A stretch of 39,682 nt of DNA from CAYJAZ01 sp964370095 (GTDB lineage Bacteria; Desulfobacterota; Desulfovibrionia; Desulfovibrionales; Desulfovibrionaceae): the NCBI GenBank assembly GCA_964370095.1, contig CAYJHJ010000012.1, positions 1 to 39,682 of the forward strand. Direction: 5' to 3'. The notes under the pieces were generated by a model that was given only the letters and a program-made list of their open reading frames with translations, was not told the origin of the DNA and ran no database searches. Made by a program: the position numbers and the translations under genes. Below, one piece after another: positions 24,534 to 33,801 of this stretch (positions are counted from its first letter, which is position 1; every line of letters begins with the position of its first letter).

Positions 24534-25581
24534 ATTTCTGTTTGTTTTCAATAATTGTTAAAAATTCAGGTACAATAAATATTTCAGAACTGTTCAAAGC
24601 TGCTATAATCCACTCGCTGTAAGATTTTTCTAACTTTTGATTTAAAAGAGCCTGCTCAATTTCAAGAAAAATTGCTTCTTGGTTTGCAGTAATTTTGTTC
24701 TGTAAAACTATATAGTTGAATGTAGAATCAATTTCTTTGATTGCAGTTTGCTCAGATATATCTAAAACAAGCACTTCTTCTTTCCATTCAACAGGTAGGG
24801 AAGATATATTAAAGCTTCCTTCTTGCACGGTTATATTTAAAGCTTTTGCATCTTCAGCATTCATTTTATTTTGATGAGCTTTTTCAATGTCTTCTTTGTT
24901 TTCAGATGAATAAAGGAAAAGCCTATAGCGTTCAGGCTTAACATAGTTTTGCTTGTTAGAAAGAAAAAAGTTTTTTATTTCATCTTGGCTAATATCTAGT
25001 TTTTCTTCTAAATGTTTTTGAAAGCTTTCATACTCAATTCGTGCAATAAGTTGTTCGCGCCAAAAATTAATATTTATGCCGTCATTAAGCAATTCTTTAT
25101 CAAAATTTTCTTCACCATAACTTGCACGTATAATATCTTCAATGCTGCTTACTTGTGAAAAATCAATAGAAATATTTCTTGCTTCAAGCTCTTGTTTGAT
25201 AAGTTTTTGCTTTATAAGTTCAAATAGATATATAGAATATTCATCAAGCACGCCTTCAAGTGAAAGGTCATTTTCATTTCCCATGCTTGACTGCATATCA
25301 GCAATATTTTCAATTTCTGAAAGGGTGATTGGAACTCCATTTATAGTAGCAACCGTGCCGGCCGGCTTTCCAAGAAAATATTTTGTAAGTATTTCAATGT
25401 CTAATTCTTTGATTTTTTTTGTTATTTCATCTTCAATAAGCAAAGAGTTTTTACTTGAAAAATCCGGCTGAGGGCCATATTCAACAGATTGCAAAGTGTT
25501 TTTTTGGGCATACAGTTTTTGTGTGTTACCAAGAAAAACGCTGAATAGAAATAAGAAAATAAAGATAAGCTTTGTGTTCAT
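24532..25581 (-). CDS. SurA-like periplasmic chaperone, parvulin domain reduced
   Basis: 349-residue exported protein. The signal peptide (residues 1-25, ending LYAQ) is followed by a SurA N-terminal-type region. That region has TVATINGVPITLSEIENI near residue 76 and helical segments to about 210. The segment where a parvulin PPIase domain would follow (about 215-310) is short and lacks recognisable catalytic residues, so it is probably a chaperone rather than an isomerase. The C-terminal helix (LLNQKLEKSYSEWIIAAL) matches the closing helix of the SurA core. It starts 2 bases after the mfd stop with its AAGGG site inside mfd, hence translationally coupled. A role in outer-membrane protein folding is inferred. 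Confidence 0.85.
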   Translation of the reverse strand: MNTKLIFIFLFLFSVFLGNTQKLYAQKNTLQSVEYGPQPDFSSKNSLLIEDEITKKIKELDIEILTKYFLGKPAGTVATINGVPITLSEIENIADMQSSMGNENDLSLEGVLDEYSIYLFELIKQKLIKQELEARNISIDFSQVSSIEDIIRASYGEENFDKELLNDGININFWREQLIARIEYESFQKHLEEKLDISQDEIKNFFLSNKQNYVKPERYRLFLYSSENKEDIEKAHQNKMNAEDAKALNITVQEGSFNISSLPVEWKEEVLVLDISEQTAIKEIDSTFNYIVLQNKITANQEAIFLEIEQALLNQKLEKSYSEWIIAALNSSEIFIVPEFLTIIENKQK

Positions 25582-25583
25582 GA

Positions 25584-28500
25584 TTATCCCTTGTTTTGTG
25601 TGGGTGAAAGTTTTAAAAGTATTTGTTTTACTTGTAATAGTGCATTAACTTTGCCTGCTTTTATGTCTAATTTTATATCTAAAGCAGCAGGCGGAAGCAT
25701 TTTGACTTGATTTTTATGGCTTTTGATAAGCTCAAGCACAATTTCAGCATTAAGGCTTTCTTGCTTACTATCCCAAGTGAAGCGCACATGATCATGAAAA
25801 ATATCTGCTTTAACGCACTTTAATGAGCTTGCCATTTCTTTAATATCTAAAATTGCAAGAAAGACATTAAGCTCAAAAGGTAATGTACCGAATTTATCAC
25901 GAATTTCAAGTTCTATTTCTTGCCTTAAATCTTCTGTTGGTGCAGAAGAAAGCATTTTATAGTATTTTAGCCTATCCTTTGTGTCTTGAATATATGATTC
26001 AGGAATATAGGCAGGAATAGCGATATTTAGCTCAGTTTCAGTGCGTATAAGGTCATCACCTTTCAGCTTTGCCACAGCTTCTTCAAACATTTCAAGATAG
26101 AGATCAAGCCCAATTCTTGCCATATGCCCTGATTGAACTTCGCCTAAAATATTACCTGCTCCACGAATTCGCAAGTCTTCCATAGCAAGTTGAAAACCTG
26201 CTCCAAGATAGTCTAACTCTAAAATAATTCTCATTCTTTCTTTGGCAAGTGGGCTTAGAATTTCTGTGTTTGAAACCACAAAATAGGCATAGGCCTGTCT
26301 GTCGCTTCTGCCAACACGCCCTCGAAGTTGATAGAGTTGCCCAAGCCCAAACATTTGAGCTTGGTCGACTATTAACGTGTTTGCCCGCGGGAAATCAAGG
26401 CCTGATTCAACAATGGAAGTACAAACCAAGATATCGATTTCATTGTGCCAAAACTTATTCATGGCCTCTTCTAATTGCTTTTCGGGCAATTGACCGTGTG
26501 CCATGCCAACGCGTGCATTCGGGGCAAGATGCTGAACATATTCAACAACTTTTTCAATGCCTTGCACTCTGTTGTATATCCAGAAAATCTGGCCTTCTCT
26601 TTCAAGCTCTCTTTCTAAAACTTGTTTAAGAAGGTGCTTATCCCTATTAACAAGTGCAGTCATAACAGGTTTTCTTTCACTTGGTGGGGTTTCTATAACT
26701 GAAAGTTCGCGTATGCCTGACATGGAAAGTTGCAAAGTTCTTGGGATTGGCGTTGCAGTGAGCGTTAGGCAATCCACATTTTTTTTCATTTGTTTCAATT
26801 TATCTTTGTGGCGAACCCCAAAGCGCTGTTCTTCATCAAGCACCAAAAGCCCGAGGTTTGGCAACTTCACGTCTTGTGATAAAAGTCTATGCGTGCCGAT
26901 TAAAATATCGATTTGCCCTTTGGCGGCTTGTTTTAGTATTTCAGTTTGTTTTGCTTTTGAAACAAATCTGTTGAGTAAACCCACATTTATAGCAAAATTT
27001 GAAAGGCGTGAGCGGAAAGTTTGATAGTGTTGTTCTGCAAGTACGGTGGTAGGGCATAAAAGAGCAACTTGTCTGCCGTCAATAGCTGCTCTGCAAGCTG
27101 CCCTGAGGGCAACTTCTGTTTTTCCAAAGCCAACATCGCCGCACACCAATCTATCCATGGGCGTTGGCTTTTCCATATCAGCCAAAACATCATTGATAGC
27201 CTTAGCCTGATCAGCTGTTTCTTCAAAGCCAAAACTTGCTTCAAACTCTCGATATAGCTCACCTATAGGGGAATATGAAAACCCCTTTGCCACTTTTCTT
27301 AAAGCATAAATTTCTACCAAATCGGCTGCAATGGCCTCTATGGCTTTTTTGGCTTTTTCTTTTGAATTTACCCAAGAAGTTCCGCCTAATTTATCGAGTG
27401 GAGGGTTGTCATCTCCTTTGAATCTTTGAACTAATGATAATCTGTCTACAGGAAGATAGAGCTTAGCTTCATCTGCATATTCAATAAGTAAATAGTCATT
27501 CGCCGTATTATTCATTTCAAGGCGTAGAAGCTCTTTAAATCTGCCAAGTCCATAATCTCTGTGCACAAGTAAATCTTCCGGGTTAAGACTTTCATGACTC
27601 TCAAGCCCTTTAAATGCCTTGCGGGAATGTAGGGAAGATTTCTGACTTTCCGGATGAAGAATATCTTCTGAAAGAATAAGAGTATTATCCCAAACAAGCT
27701 CAGCACCTTGTGAGCAAGGTGCAATAAGTGCGTAAAGTCCTTTATCTTTTTCAGAATAGTTGAGAAGGGGGAAAATATTGTCTTGCTCGGCTAATTTAAG
27801 GAATTTATCTCTTCCGCGGCTTGAGTGGAAAGTAAGAAGTACTTGGCGATATTTCTTCTGCCATTCCTTTATGCCTGCAACTATTTGCTGCCAAGGGCGA
27901 TTGTAATCAGCGTTATGAGAGAATAAATCTTGATAGGATTTGAGCGTGCGTTCTTGCAGGCTTTGCCCTTCTTCCTCTAAGCCCATGATAAGTTTTTGTG
28001 CATAAATTCTGGGCTGTGCAGAAATGCTTTCCAAAATATTATCAGTGGTGCGTAAAGCAAGCTCAACATTCTGTTCTATACCATTATCAGCCCTGTCTTC
28101 TGTTAAATCAGAATGAAAATGGCTATAGGCACTTTGTATAGACTCTTCAAATTCTTGAGAATCCGGTAAAATCCATAAAGTATTTTTTGGAAGCCAATGC
28201 TCTAAAAAGCTTGGTTTTTCATAGGCAAGCCCCGGCATAAGGCGAAAATCATGCCTTTCAACAGCTTTGAATAAAGAAGCCTGTGCAAATTCGGTAATAT
28301 AGCCTTTTTGGAAAAGCTCTAAAAACCTTTCTTTCATCAAAGTGCTTGCTTGCGTGGATTTTTTGATGGGATGTATAGTGAAAATTTCTGCTTCTTCCAA
28401 AAAGAAGGCAGAACGCTGTGTATTTATGTCAAAAAGGCGGATTTCATCAATCGTATCGCCAAAAAATTCAATACGTAAAGCTTTTGTATAATTCGGGCAG

Positions 28501-29060
28501 AAAATATCTATAATATCACCGCGTCTTGCAAATTCACCTTTATTTGCAACCATTGGAACGCGCTCATAACCCCAGTCAATAAGTTGGTCGATAAGAAGGT
28601 TTGCGTCCATATCCTCATTTTTTTTCAAATAGATGTTTTGGTTTTGAAAAAAATCAAGAGGAGGAAGCTTTGCCAAAAGATTATCAAGTGTGCAGATAAG
28701 TCCATGCGATTGGCCAATTTTATATAAAGTTCCAAGCCTTTGTGCCCAGCCATGTCGATTGAGAGAGCGAAAAGAATATGAAGGTAAGGTAAGCCATTCA
28801 TGTTTTCTTAAACTGGTTTCTTCGTCAAATTTTGTTGCTTCGCTTTTATGAACTGTGCTTTTTACTTGACTGGAAAGAGGAGAGTATAGCTGCGTAAAGC
28901 CTTGCAGAGTGTTGAGTTCCTCTCTATCCTTTGCAAGAAGAACAACAAAACGTCCTTCATTTTTCGCCATAGTTGCAATTTTTGCTAATGATGCAAAGCT
29001 TGCCTTTGTGATTGAGAAAGAGTTTTTTGTATTTATAAGTGCTTGTATATTTTTTTCCAT
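25584..29060 (-). CDS. mfd: Transcription-repair coupling factor Mfd
   Basis: 1158-residue DNA translocase that removes stalled RNA polymerase and recruits UvrA. In order: a UvrB-like N-terminal module (to about 350), the RNA-polymerase-interacting domain (about 490-560, with LLVHRDYGLGRFKELLRLE) and the RecG-like helicase core. The core has Walker A CGDVGFGKTEVALRA near residue 637, DEEQRFG, TATPIPRTLQ and QLRGRVGRS. A C-terminal TRCF domain follows. All key motifs are intact and the length is standard. It is followed at 2 bases by the surA-like gene and then uvrA, so both coupled-repair partners are on the same transcript direction. Confidence 0.97.
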   Translation of the reverse strand: MEKNIQALINTKNSFSITKASFASLAKIATMAKNEGRFVVLLAKDREELNTLQGFTQLYSPLSSQVKSTVHKSEATKFDEETSLRKHEWLTLPSYSFRSLNRHGWAQRLGTLYKIGQSHGLICTLDNLLAKLPPLDFFQNQNIYLKKNEDMDANLLIDQLIDWGYERVPMVANKGEFARRGDIIDIFCPNYTKALRIEFFGDTIDEIRLFDINTQRSAFFLEEAEIFTIHPIKKSTQASTLMKERFLELFQKGYITEFAQASLFKAVERHDFRLMPGLAYEKPSFLEHWLPKNTLWILPDSQEFEESIQSAYSHFHSDLTEDRADNGIEQNVELALRTTDNILESISAQPRIYAQKLIMGLEEEGQSLQERTLKSYQDLFSHNADYNRPWQQIVAGIKEWQKKYRQVLLTFHSSRGRDKFLKLAEQDNIFPLLNYSEKDKGLYALIAPCSQGAELVWDNTLILSEDILHPESQKSSLHSRKAFKGLESHESLNPEDLLVHRDYGLGRFKELLRLEMNNTANDYLLIEYADEAKLYLPVDRLSLVQRFKGDDNPPLDKLGGTSWVNSKEKAKKAIEAIAADLVEIYALRKVAKGFSYSPIGELYREFEASFGFEETADQAKAINDVLADMEKPTPMDRLVCGDVGFGKTEVALRAACRAAIDGRQVALLCPTTVLAEQHYQTFRSRLSNFAINVGLLNRFVSKAKQTEILKQAAKGQIDILIGTHRLLSQDVKLPNLGLLVLDEEQRFGVRHKDKLKQMKKNVDCLTLTATPIPRTLQLSMSGIRELSVIETPPSERKPVMTALVNRDKHLLKQVLERELEREGQIFWIYNRVQGIEKVVEYVQHLAPNARVGMAHGQLPEKQLEEAMNKFWHNEIDILVCTSIVESGLDFPRANTLIVDQAQMFGLGQLYQLRGRVGRSDRQAYAYFVVSNTEILSPLAKERMRIILELDYLGAGFQLAMEDLRIRGAGNILGEVQSGHMARIGLDLYLEMFEEAVAKLKGDDLIRTETELNIAIPAYIPESYIQDTKDRLKYYKMLSSAPTEDLRQEIELEIRDKFGTLPFELNVFLAILDIKEMASSLKCVKADIFHDHVRFTWDSKQESLNAEIVLELIKSHKNQVKMLPPAALDIKLDIKAGKVNALLQVKQILLKLSPTQNKG

Positions 29061-29077
29061 AGTTTATCTTATGTAAC

Positions 29078-29503
29078 TTATTGTGTTTTTTGTGCAAAAA
29101 CAGCTGCAAATGCACCACCGAAGCGGAAAAGTATTTTTTCGATTTTAAAATTATTTTTGTGCAAAATTCCAAATAAAGCACCATTTTTAATATATTCTTG
29201 ATAGCATTTCTTGCCAAGTATTATTTTTGCATAAAAAGAATGAACAAAATAAGATGGATAGTAGATATTTCTTTCAGGCAAAATAATGTCATAGAAGAAA
29301 AAAGTATTAGAATTTTTTGTGCAACTGTTAAATAGCAAGTTGGAACTTTGGTTTTTATTGCTTGCCAAAACCCCGCAAAAAAAGTGCAAGTCAGATAGAT
29401 TTTGAACCAGTTTTTTTGCATCTTCGTATGCGTATGAAGGCAAATATCTTTGAATTTCCAAATTAGAACTCTCTATACGTGGCTGTTTGAGCGGCTTTTT
29501 CAC
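29078..29503 (-). CDS. Unknown protein between queD and mfd, start uncertain
   Basis: Up to 141 residues. I do not recognise the family. It is basic and aromatic-rich (many Phe and Tyr), with no signal peptide. It ends with a pattern of strand, turn and strand (FKIEKILFRFGGAFAAVFAQK) that resembles the last strands of a Rossmann-type methyltransferase, but no SAM-binding motif is present. No ATG exists. The open start is a GTG at 29503, which overlaps queD by 41 bases. A TTG at 29449, 14 bases after the queD stop and with AGAGAG upstream, is an equally good choice and would give 123 residues. The 17-base gap to mfd supports co-transcription. Confidence 0.7.
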   Translation of the reverse strand: MKKPLKQPRIESSNLEIQRYLPSYAYEDAKKLVQNLSDLHFFCGVLASNKNQSSNLLFNSCTKNSNTFFFYDIILPERNIYYPSYFVHSFYAKIILGKKCYQEYIKNGALFGILHKNNFKIEKILFRFGGAFAAVFAQKTQ

Positions 29504-29885
29504 TCACACTCACAGAATAAAGTGAAATTGTGTCAACATAAGGCAAATCTTTCAATTCTTCAAAAAGGCGAATTTCCAAAAGTTTATACAAATAGCGTGC
29601 AATATTTTCAGCCGAAGGATTAATTTTATCAAATGGCGGAAATGTATTGATATCTTTATGGTCAAGCGTGTTGCAAGCTTCTTTTAATATTTTTTTAAGC
29701 ACAGTAAAATCAACCACCAATTCAACATCATCTGAAAGTTTTGTGCCTTCAACCACCATTTCAACATGGTAATTGTGCCCGTGTATATTTTCGCATTTTC
29801 CTTGATAATTCCTTAGGGCATGTGCCGAAGAAAAATCTGAACGTACAGTCAAATGCCAAAGAGATTTTTTTTGTGTTTTATCCAT
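29463..29885 (-). CDS. queD: 6-carboxytetrahydropterin synthase (QueD/PTPS family)
   Basis: 140-residue enzyme of queuosine precursor synthesis, making 6-carboxy-5,6,7,8-tetrahydropterin from dihydroneopterin triphosphate. The zinc ligands His22, His35 and His37 (FSSAHAL and IHGHNY) and the catalytic Cys31 (GKCENIHGH) are present, as are LDHKD and a Glu near the C-terminus. The length is typical of QueD. It starts 10 bases after dnaE with an AAAGG site. No other queuosine gene lies in the window, so a folate-related PTPS role cannot be excluded. Confidence 0.92.
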   Translation of the reverse strand: MDKTQKKSLWHLTVRSDFSSAHALRNYQGKCENIHGHNYHVEMVVEGTKLSDDVELVVDFTVLKKILKEACNTLDHKDINTFPPFDKINPSAENIARYLYKLLEIRLFEELKDLPYVDTISLYSVSVSEKAAQTATYREF

Positions 29886-29895
29886 TAAACTACCT

Positions 29896-32800
29896 TTAAC
29901 TTGCTATTTCTTTATCGAATTTCCATGAATTAAAAGCCTTAAAAAGCTGTGGTGATGCGATAACTTTATATTTATCACCCAATTGCATTTCACAATAAAT
30001 ATTGTCAATATCAAAGGATAATTTCACTTGCGTATCGCCTTTAAATTGCTCAATAAGCTCTTTAAACTCTTCAAGACTTTCAGTATTTAAGCATTGTGGA
30101 GGATATTGTAAAGTGAGGGGGACTGTGCAATTTTTGCAAGTTTCCGCCAAGCTTGTAACACTATCACCTAAGATCTTGATTTCTTTGATAGTATATTCTT
30201 CTTCTTCCGATTCATTACTATGAGATTGCCCTGAATTTTGTGCATCAAAATTTGAAGTTGAAGGACTAAGTTTGGTCTTATCGTCTTTTTTGTCAACAAT
30301 TCCTTTTAAAACAAGAGGTTGGTCTGAGTGTAGAAGCTCACTACATTCAGCATAAGATTTTGGAAAGAAAATAACTTCTGCTGTGCCTGTAAGGTCTTCT
30401 ACCATAACAAAAGCCATTTTTTTTGAATCTTTTTTTGTGAGAGTTTCTCTTATGCTTGTTACCAAAACAGGAATTTGCACTTCAGCTCTGTCAGGGTAAT
30501 CATAAATTTCATCTATCTCTTTGATATTTATTCTAAAAAAGTCAGTCCTAAATGCTTGCAAGGGGTGTGAAGACAAAAAGAAACCAAGAGCTTCTTTTTC
30601 AAAATTAAGTCGCATGTCATCTTCCCATTCAGGCAGTGATGCTTCTGGAATATCCGCCCCTAAACCCGCTAATTTGATTTCTTCTGTTGGTATAAGGCTG
30701 AATAGTGAAATTTGGTTTGAATCTTTATCTTTTGCTTTTTTTTGTGCCCTTGCCACCATGATATCAAGGGATGCAAAAAGTGCATTGCGTGAAACCTTGA
30801 AGCAATCACAAGCGCCTGATTTTATAAGGCTTTCCAAAACTTTTTTTGAAACTTTTCTTAGGTTAACTCTGCACAGAAAATCAAAGAAAGAATAAAATTC
30901 TTTAATTTTACCTGTTTCTTCGTCAATTCGTGCGTTCACAATTTCTTTAATAGCCTCAACACCAACGCCTTTCACGCCGCCAAGTCCATAGATGATAGCA
31001 TTGTTGTGCGGTGTAAAATCTTCGCCAGAAACTTGCAGGTTTGGAGCAAGCACTTCAATGCCCATATCGCGGCAAGAAGATATATATTTCAATATCTTAT
31101 CTTGATTTCCTATTTCGCTGGATAGAAGGGCAGCCATAAATTCCACTTTGAAATAGCTTTTGAGGTAGGCTGTGTGATAGGTGATGAGTGCATAAGCAGC
31201 AGAGTGTGATTTGTTGAAGCCATATTCAGCAAATTTTTCCATAAGATCAAATATTTCGGCGGCTTTTTCTGGGTCAACACCTTTTTGGATGGCTCCTTCT
31301 TGGAACTTCACACCTTCTCTTTGCATTTCTTCAGCATTTTTCTTTCCCATGGCACGGCGAAGCAAATCAGCACCACCAAGCGTGTATCCGCCTGTAACTT
31401 GTGCAATTTGCATAACTTGTTCTTGATAGACAATAACTCCATAAGTATCTTTCAAAACAGGTTCAAGTTCGTCAAGAGGGTAGGTTACCTCTACTTCTCC
31501 ATGTTTTCTTTTGATAAATTCATCAACCATTCCCGAACCAAGCGGACCCGGGCGATAGAGTGCAAGCATAGCAATAATATCTTCAAAGCAAGAAGGCTTT
31601 AATTGACGAAGATATTGACGCATGCCAGAGCTTTCTACTTGGAAAACACCGTCAGTGTCTCCCCTTGAAAAAAGTTCAAAAACGTAAGGATCGTCAAGGC
31701 TTAAAGTGTCAAGATCAGGTGGGATTTTGCCTTGATTTATAATGTTATCCAAACTTTCTTGGATAAGAGTCATGGTGCGAAGCCCCAAAAAGTCAAACTT
31801 AACAAGCCCAACTTTTTCCACCATTTTCATATCGTATTGTGTTACTAATTCGTTTTTTTTGCCACGATAAAGAGGAAGATATTCCACCATTTCTTCAGGC
31901 GAAACCACAACACCTGCCGCATGTGTTGAGGCATGGCGTGAAAGCCCTTCTAAACGCATGGAAATATCAAGCATTTTTCTGATGGAAATATCGTTTGTGT
32001 AAAGGTCTTGAATTTCAGGCACTGTTTCAATGGCTTTTTTTACCGTGATTTTAGGGTCTGTCGGTATAAGTTTTGAAATAAAATCAGTATCTTTATAAGG
32101 CACGTCTAAAGCCCTACCCACATCTTTCACAACCGCTTTTGCTTTCATTTTTCCAAAAGTAGTGATCTGTGCAACCTTATCAGCACCGTATTTATTCATA
32201 ACATACTTGATTACTTCGTGGCGATTATCCTCACAGAAGTCAACGTCTATATCAGGCATGGAAATTCTTTCGCTGTTCAAAAATCTTTCAAAAAGAAGAT
32301 TATATGGAATAGGGTCAATATTTGTTATTCGAAGTGCCCAAGCCACTAAGGATCCGGCAGCAGAGCCACGCCCCGGGCCAACGGGAATTTGGGCGTTTTT
32401 GGCCCAGTTAATAAAATCTTGAACTATTAGGAAATAGCCGGGGAACTCCATGCTACAGATAACATTAAGTTCAAATTCAAGTCTTTCTTTATAAAGTTCT
32501 ATATCAAGATTTTCTTTGTTGGGGTGCTGTTCAATTCTTTTGTCTAAGCCTTCAACAGCCAATTTACGAAATTCAGTTTCTAAAGTCATGCCTTCGGGTA
32601 AATCGTATACAGGAAAATAATTTGTTTTAAAATCCATTTCAACATGCGAGCAACGGTCGGCAATTTCAAGAGTATTTTCTAAAGCTTGCGGAACATGAGC
32701 AAAAGCTTGTTGCATTTCTTGGGGTGATTTAAAATATAAGTCTTTGGCATCAAAGCTCATTCTATCAGTGTCATTTACTTTTTTGCCTGTTTGTATGCAA

Positions 32801-33477
32801 AGCAATATGTCATGTGCTTCAACATCGTCGGCTGTAAGGTAATGGCAGTCATTCGTGGCAACCAAAGGAAGTTTTGTTTTTTCGGCAAGTTCTAACAAAA
32901 GAGTGTTGGCTTTTTGTTGATCCGGCAAAGTGTTATCTTGAATTTCAAGGTAAAATCTGTCTTGGTATATTGAAGAATATTCATTTGCAATTTCAATGGC
33001 TTGATCAAAATTTCCATTGTTTGCCAAAAATTTATTTTTACCAAGAAGTGTGCGAGGAATTTCGCCTGAAATACAGGCTGAAAGAGCAATCAAGCCTTCA
33101 TTGTGTTCACGCAAAATGTTTTTATCAACCCTTGGCTTGTAATAATAGCCATCAAGGCAACCCTTTGAAACCACTTTCATAAGATTTTTATAGCCAATAT
33201 TATTTTGAGCAAGTAAAATTAAATGGTGGCGAACACGTGCAAATTCAGAGCTTTTATCTTTATGATCATGGGTAACATAGACTTCACAGCCGATAATAGG
33301 TGTTATTTCTTGTGCTTTTGCTTGTGCATAAAAATGCGTTGCACCATACATAAAACCATGGTCAGTGATGGCAACAGCAGGCATATTAAATTCTTTTGTT
33401 TTAGCGATTAAATCTTTAAGCTTTATCGCACCGTCCAAAAGACTATATTCTGTATGGCAGTGTAGGTGAACAAACAT
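29896..33477 (-). CDS. dnaE: DNA polymerase III alpha subunit
   Basis: 1193-residue replicative polymerase of the Gram-negative DnaE1 type. An N-terminal PHP domain opens with FVHLHCHTEYSLLDG, then ITDHG and HHLILLA. The polymerase active-site Asp pair is in SMPDIDVDFCEDNR near residue 405. The HhH region carries LLRRAMGKKNAEEM and FNKSHSAAYALITYHTAYLK, followed by an OB domain near residue 1000. A Ser/Asn/Glu-rich linker (about 1085-1105, DAQNSGQSHSNESEEEE) interrupts the C-terminal part. It is the first gene of a seven-gene minus-strand run. The ATG has an AGAGG site. Confidence 0.98.
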   Translation of the reverse strand: MFVHLHCHTEYSLLDGAIKLKDLIAKTKEFNMPAVAITDHGFMYGATHFYAQAKAQEITPIIGCEVYVTHDHKDKSSEFARVRHHLILLAQNNIGYKNLMKVVSKGCLDGYYYKPRVDKNILREHNEGLIALSACISGEIPRTLLGKNKFLANNGNFDQAIEIANEYSSIYQDRFYLEIQDNTLPDQQKANTLLLELAEKTKLPLVATNDCHYLTADDVEAHDILLCIQTGKKVNDTDRMSFDAKDLYFKSPQEMQQAFAHVPQALENTLEIADRCSHVEMDFKTNYFPVYDLPEGMTLETEFRKLAVEGLDKRIEQHPNKENLDIELYKERLEFELNVICSMEFPGYFLIVQDFINWAKNAQIPVGPGRGSAAGSLVAWALRITNIDPIPYNLLFERFLNSERISMPDIDVDFCEDNRHEVIKYVMNKYGADKVAQITTFGKMKAKAVVKDVGRALDVPYKDTDFISKLIPTDPKITVKKAIETVPEIQDLYTNDISIRKMLDISMRLEGLSRHASTHAAGVVVSPEEMVEYLPLYRGKKNELVTQYDMKMVEKVGLVKFDFLGLRTMTLIQESLDNIINQGKIPPDLDTLSLDDPYVFELFSRGDTDGVFQVESSGMRQYLRQLKPSCFEDIIAMLALYRPGPLGSGMVDEFIKRKHGEVEVTYPLDELEPVLKDTYGVIVYQEQVMQIAQVTGGYTLGGADLLRRAMGKKNAEEMQREGVKFQEGAIQKGVDPEKAAEIFDLMEKFAEYGFNKSHSAAYALITYHTAYLKSYFKVEFMAALLSSEIGNQDKILKYISSCRDMGIEVLAPNLQVSGEDFTPHNNAIIYGLGGVKGVGVEAIKEIVNARIDEETGKIKEFYSFFDFLCRVNLRKVSKKVLESLIKSGACDCFKVSRNALFASLDIMVARAQKKAKDKDSNQISLFSLIPTEEIKLAGLGADIPEASLPEWEDDMRLNFEKEALGFFLSSHPLQAFRTDFFRINIKEIDEIYDYPDRAEVQIPVLVTSIRETLTKKDSKKMAFVMVEDLTGTAEVIFFPKSYAECSELLHSDQPLVLKGIVDKKDDKTKLSPSTSNFDAQNSGQSHSNESEEEEYTIKEIKILGDSVTSLAETCKNCTVPLTLQYPPQCLNTESLEEFKELIEQFKGDTQVKLSFDIDNIYCEMQLGDKYKVIASPQLFKAFNSWKFDKEIAS

Positions 33478-33495
33478 TTAAACCTCTTATTTTAT

Positions 33496-33516
33496 AGCAC
33501 TTTATCAAGTGCTTTT
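33496..33516. other. Short hairpin in the dnaE leader
   Basis: AGCACTT (33496-33502) pairs perfectly with AAGTGCT (33507-33513) over a 4-nt loop, followed on the plus strand by TTTTC. For dnaE it lies in the leader about 20 bases before the start. It may affect the leader RNA or block incoming plus-strand transcription. Confidence 0.4.
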
Positions 33517-33539
33517 CTATTAATATATCGTATTCATTC

Positions 33540-33568
33540 TTTATAGTGTATTTTTCAAGTTTGAGCAA
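33540..33568 (-). promoter_or_regulatory. Candidate sigma-70 promoter of dnaE
   Basis: On the minus strand TTGCTC (33568-33563), 17 bases, TATAAA (33545-33540). The -35 is only partly consensus. The position, about 60 bases before the dnaE ATG, is suitable. Confidence 0.4.
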
Positions 33569-33642
33569 TACAAGAAATCTGCTTGCTATTTCACGCTCTT
33601 TTTTATAAGCTCCTTTATTATTTTCATTAAAAAGAGAAAAAT

Positions 33643-33801
33643 ATGACAGAATTTTTTAATTCAAAATACGGAATTTATGCAATCACCTTTATTTTATTTG
33701 TAGCGATGGGGTGGTTTTTAAGATTTTTATATGGCCCAAAAGGTATTTTTAAAGATAAAAATATCACCTATGATGGCGAAGAAAAAGATGATGACAAATA
33801 G
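33643..33801 (+). CDS. 52-residue single-span membrane peptide
   Basis: Short ORF beginning MTEFFNSKYG. One hydrophobic segment (about residues 10-28) is followed by a charged Lys/Asp/Glu-rich tail ending in DDDK. The ribosome-binding site is AAGAGAAA. The family is not recognised. It overlaps the start of the HD-domain gene by 11-14 bases (ATGATGACAAATAG), which argues for real translation coupled to that gene. It may anchor or partner the HD protein, though only the overlap suggests this. Confidence 0.6.
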   Translation: MTEFFNSKYGIYAITFILFVAMGWFLRFLYGPKGIFKDKNITYDGEEKDDDK

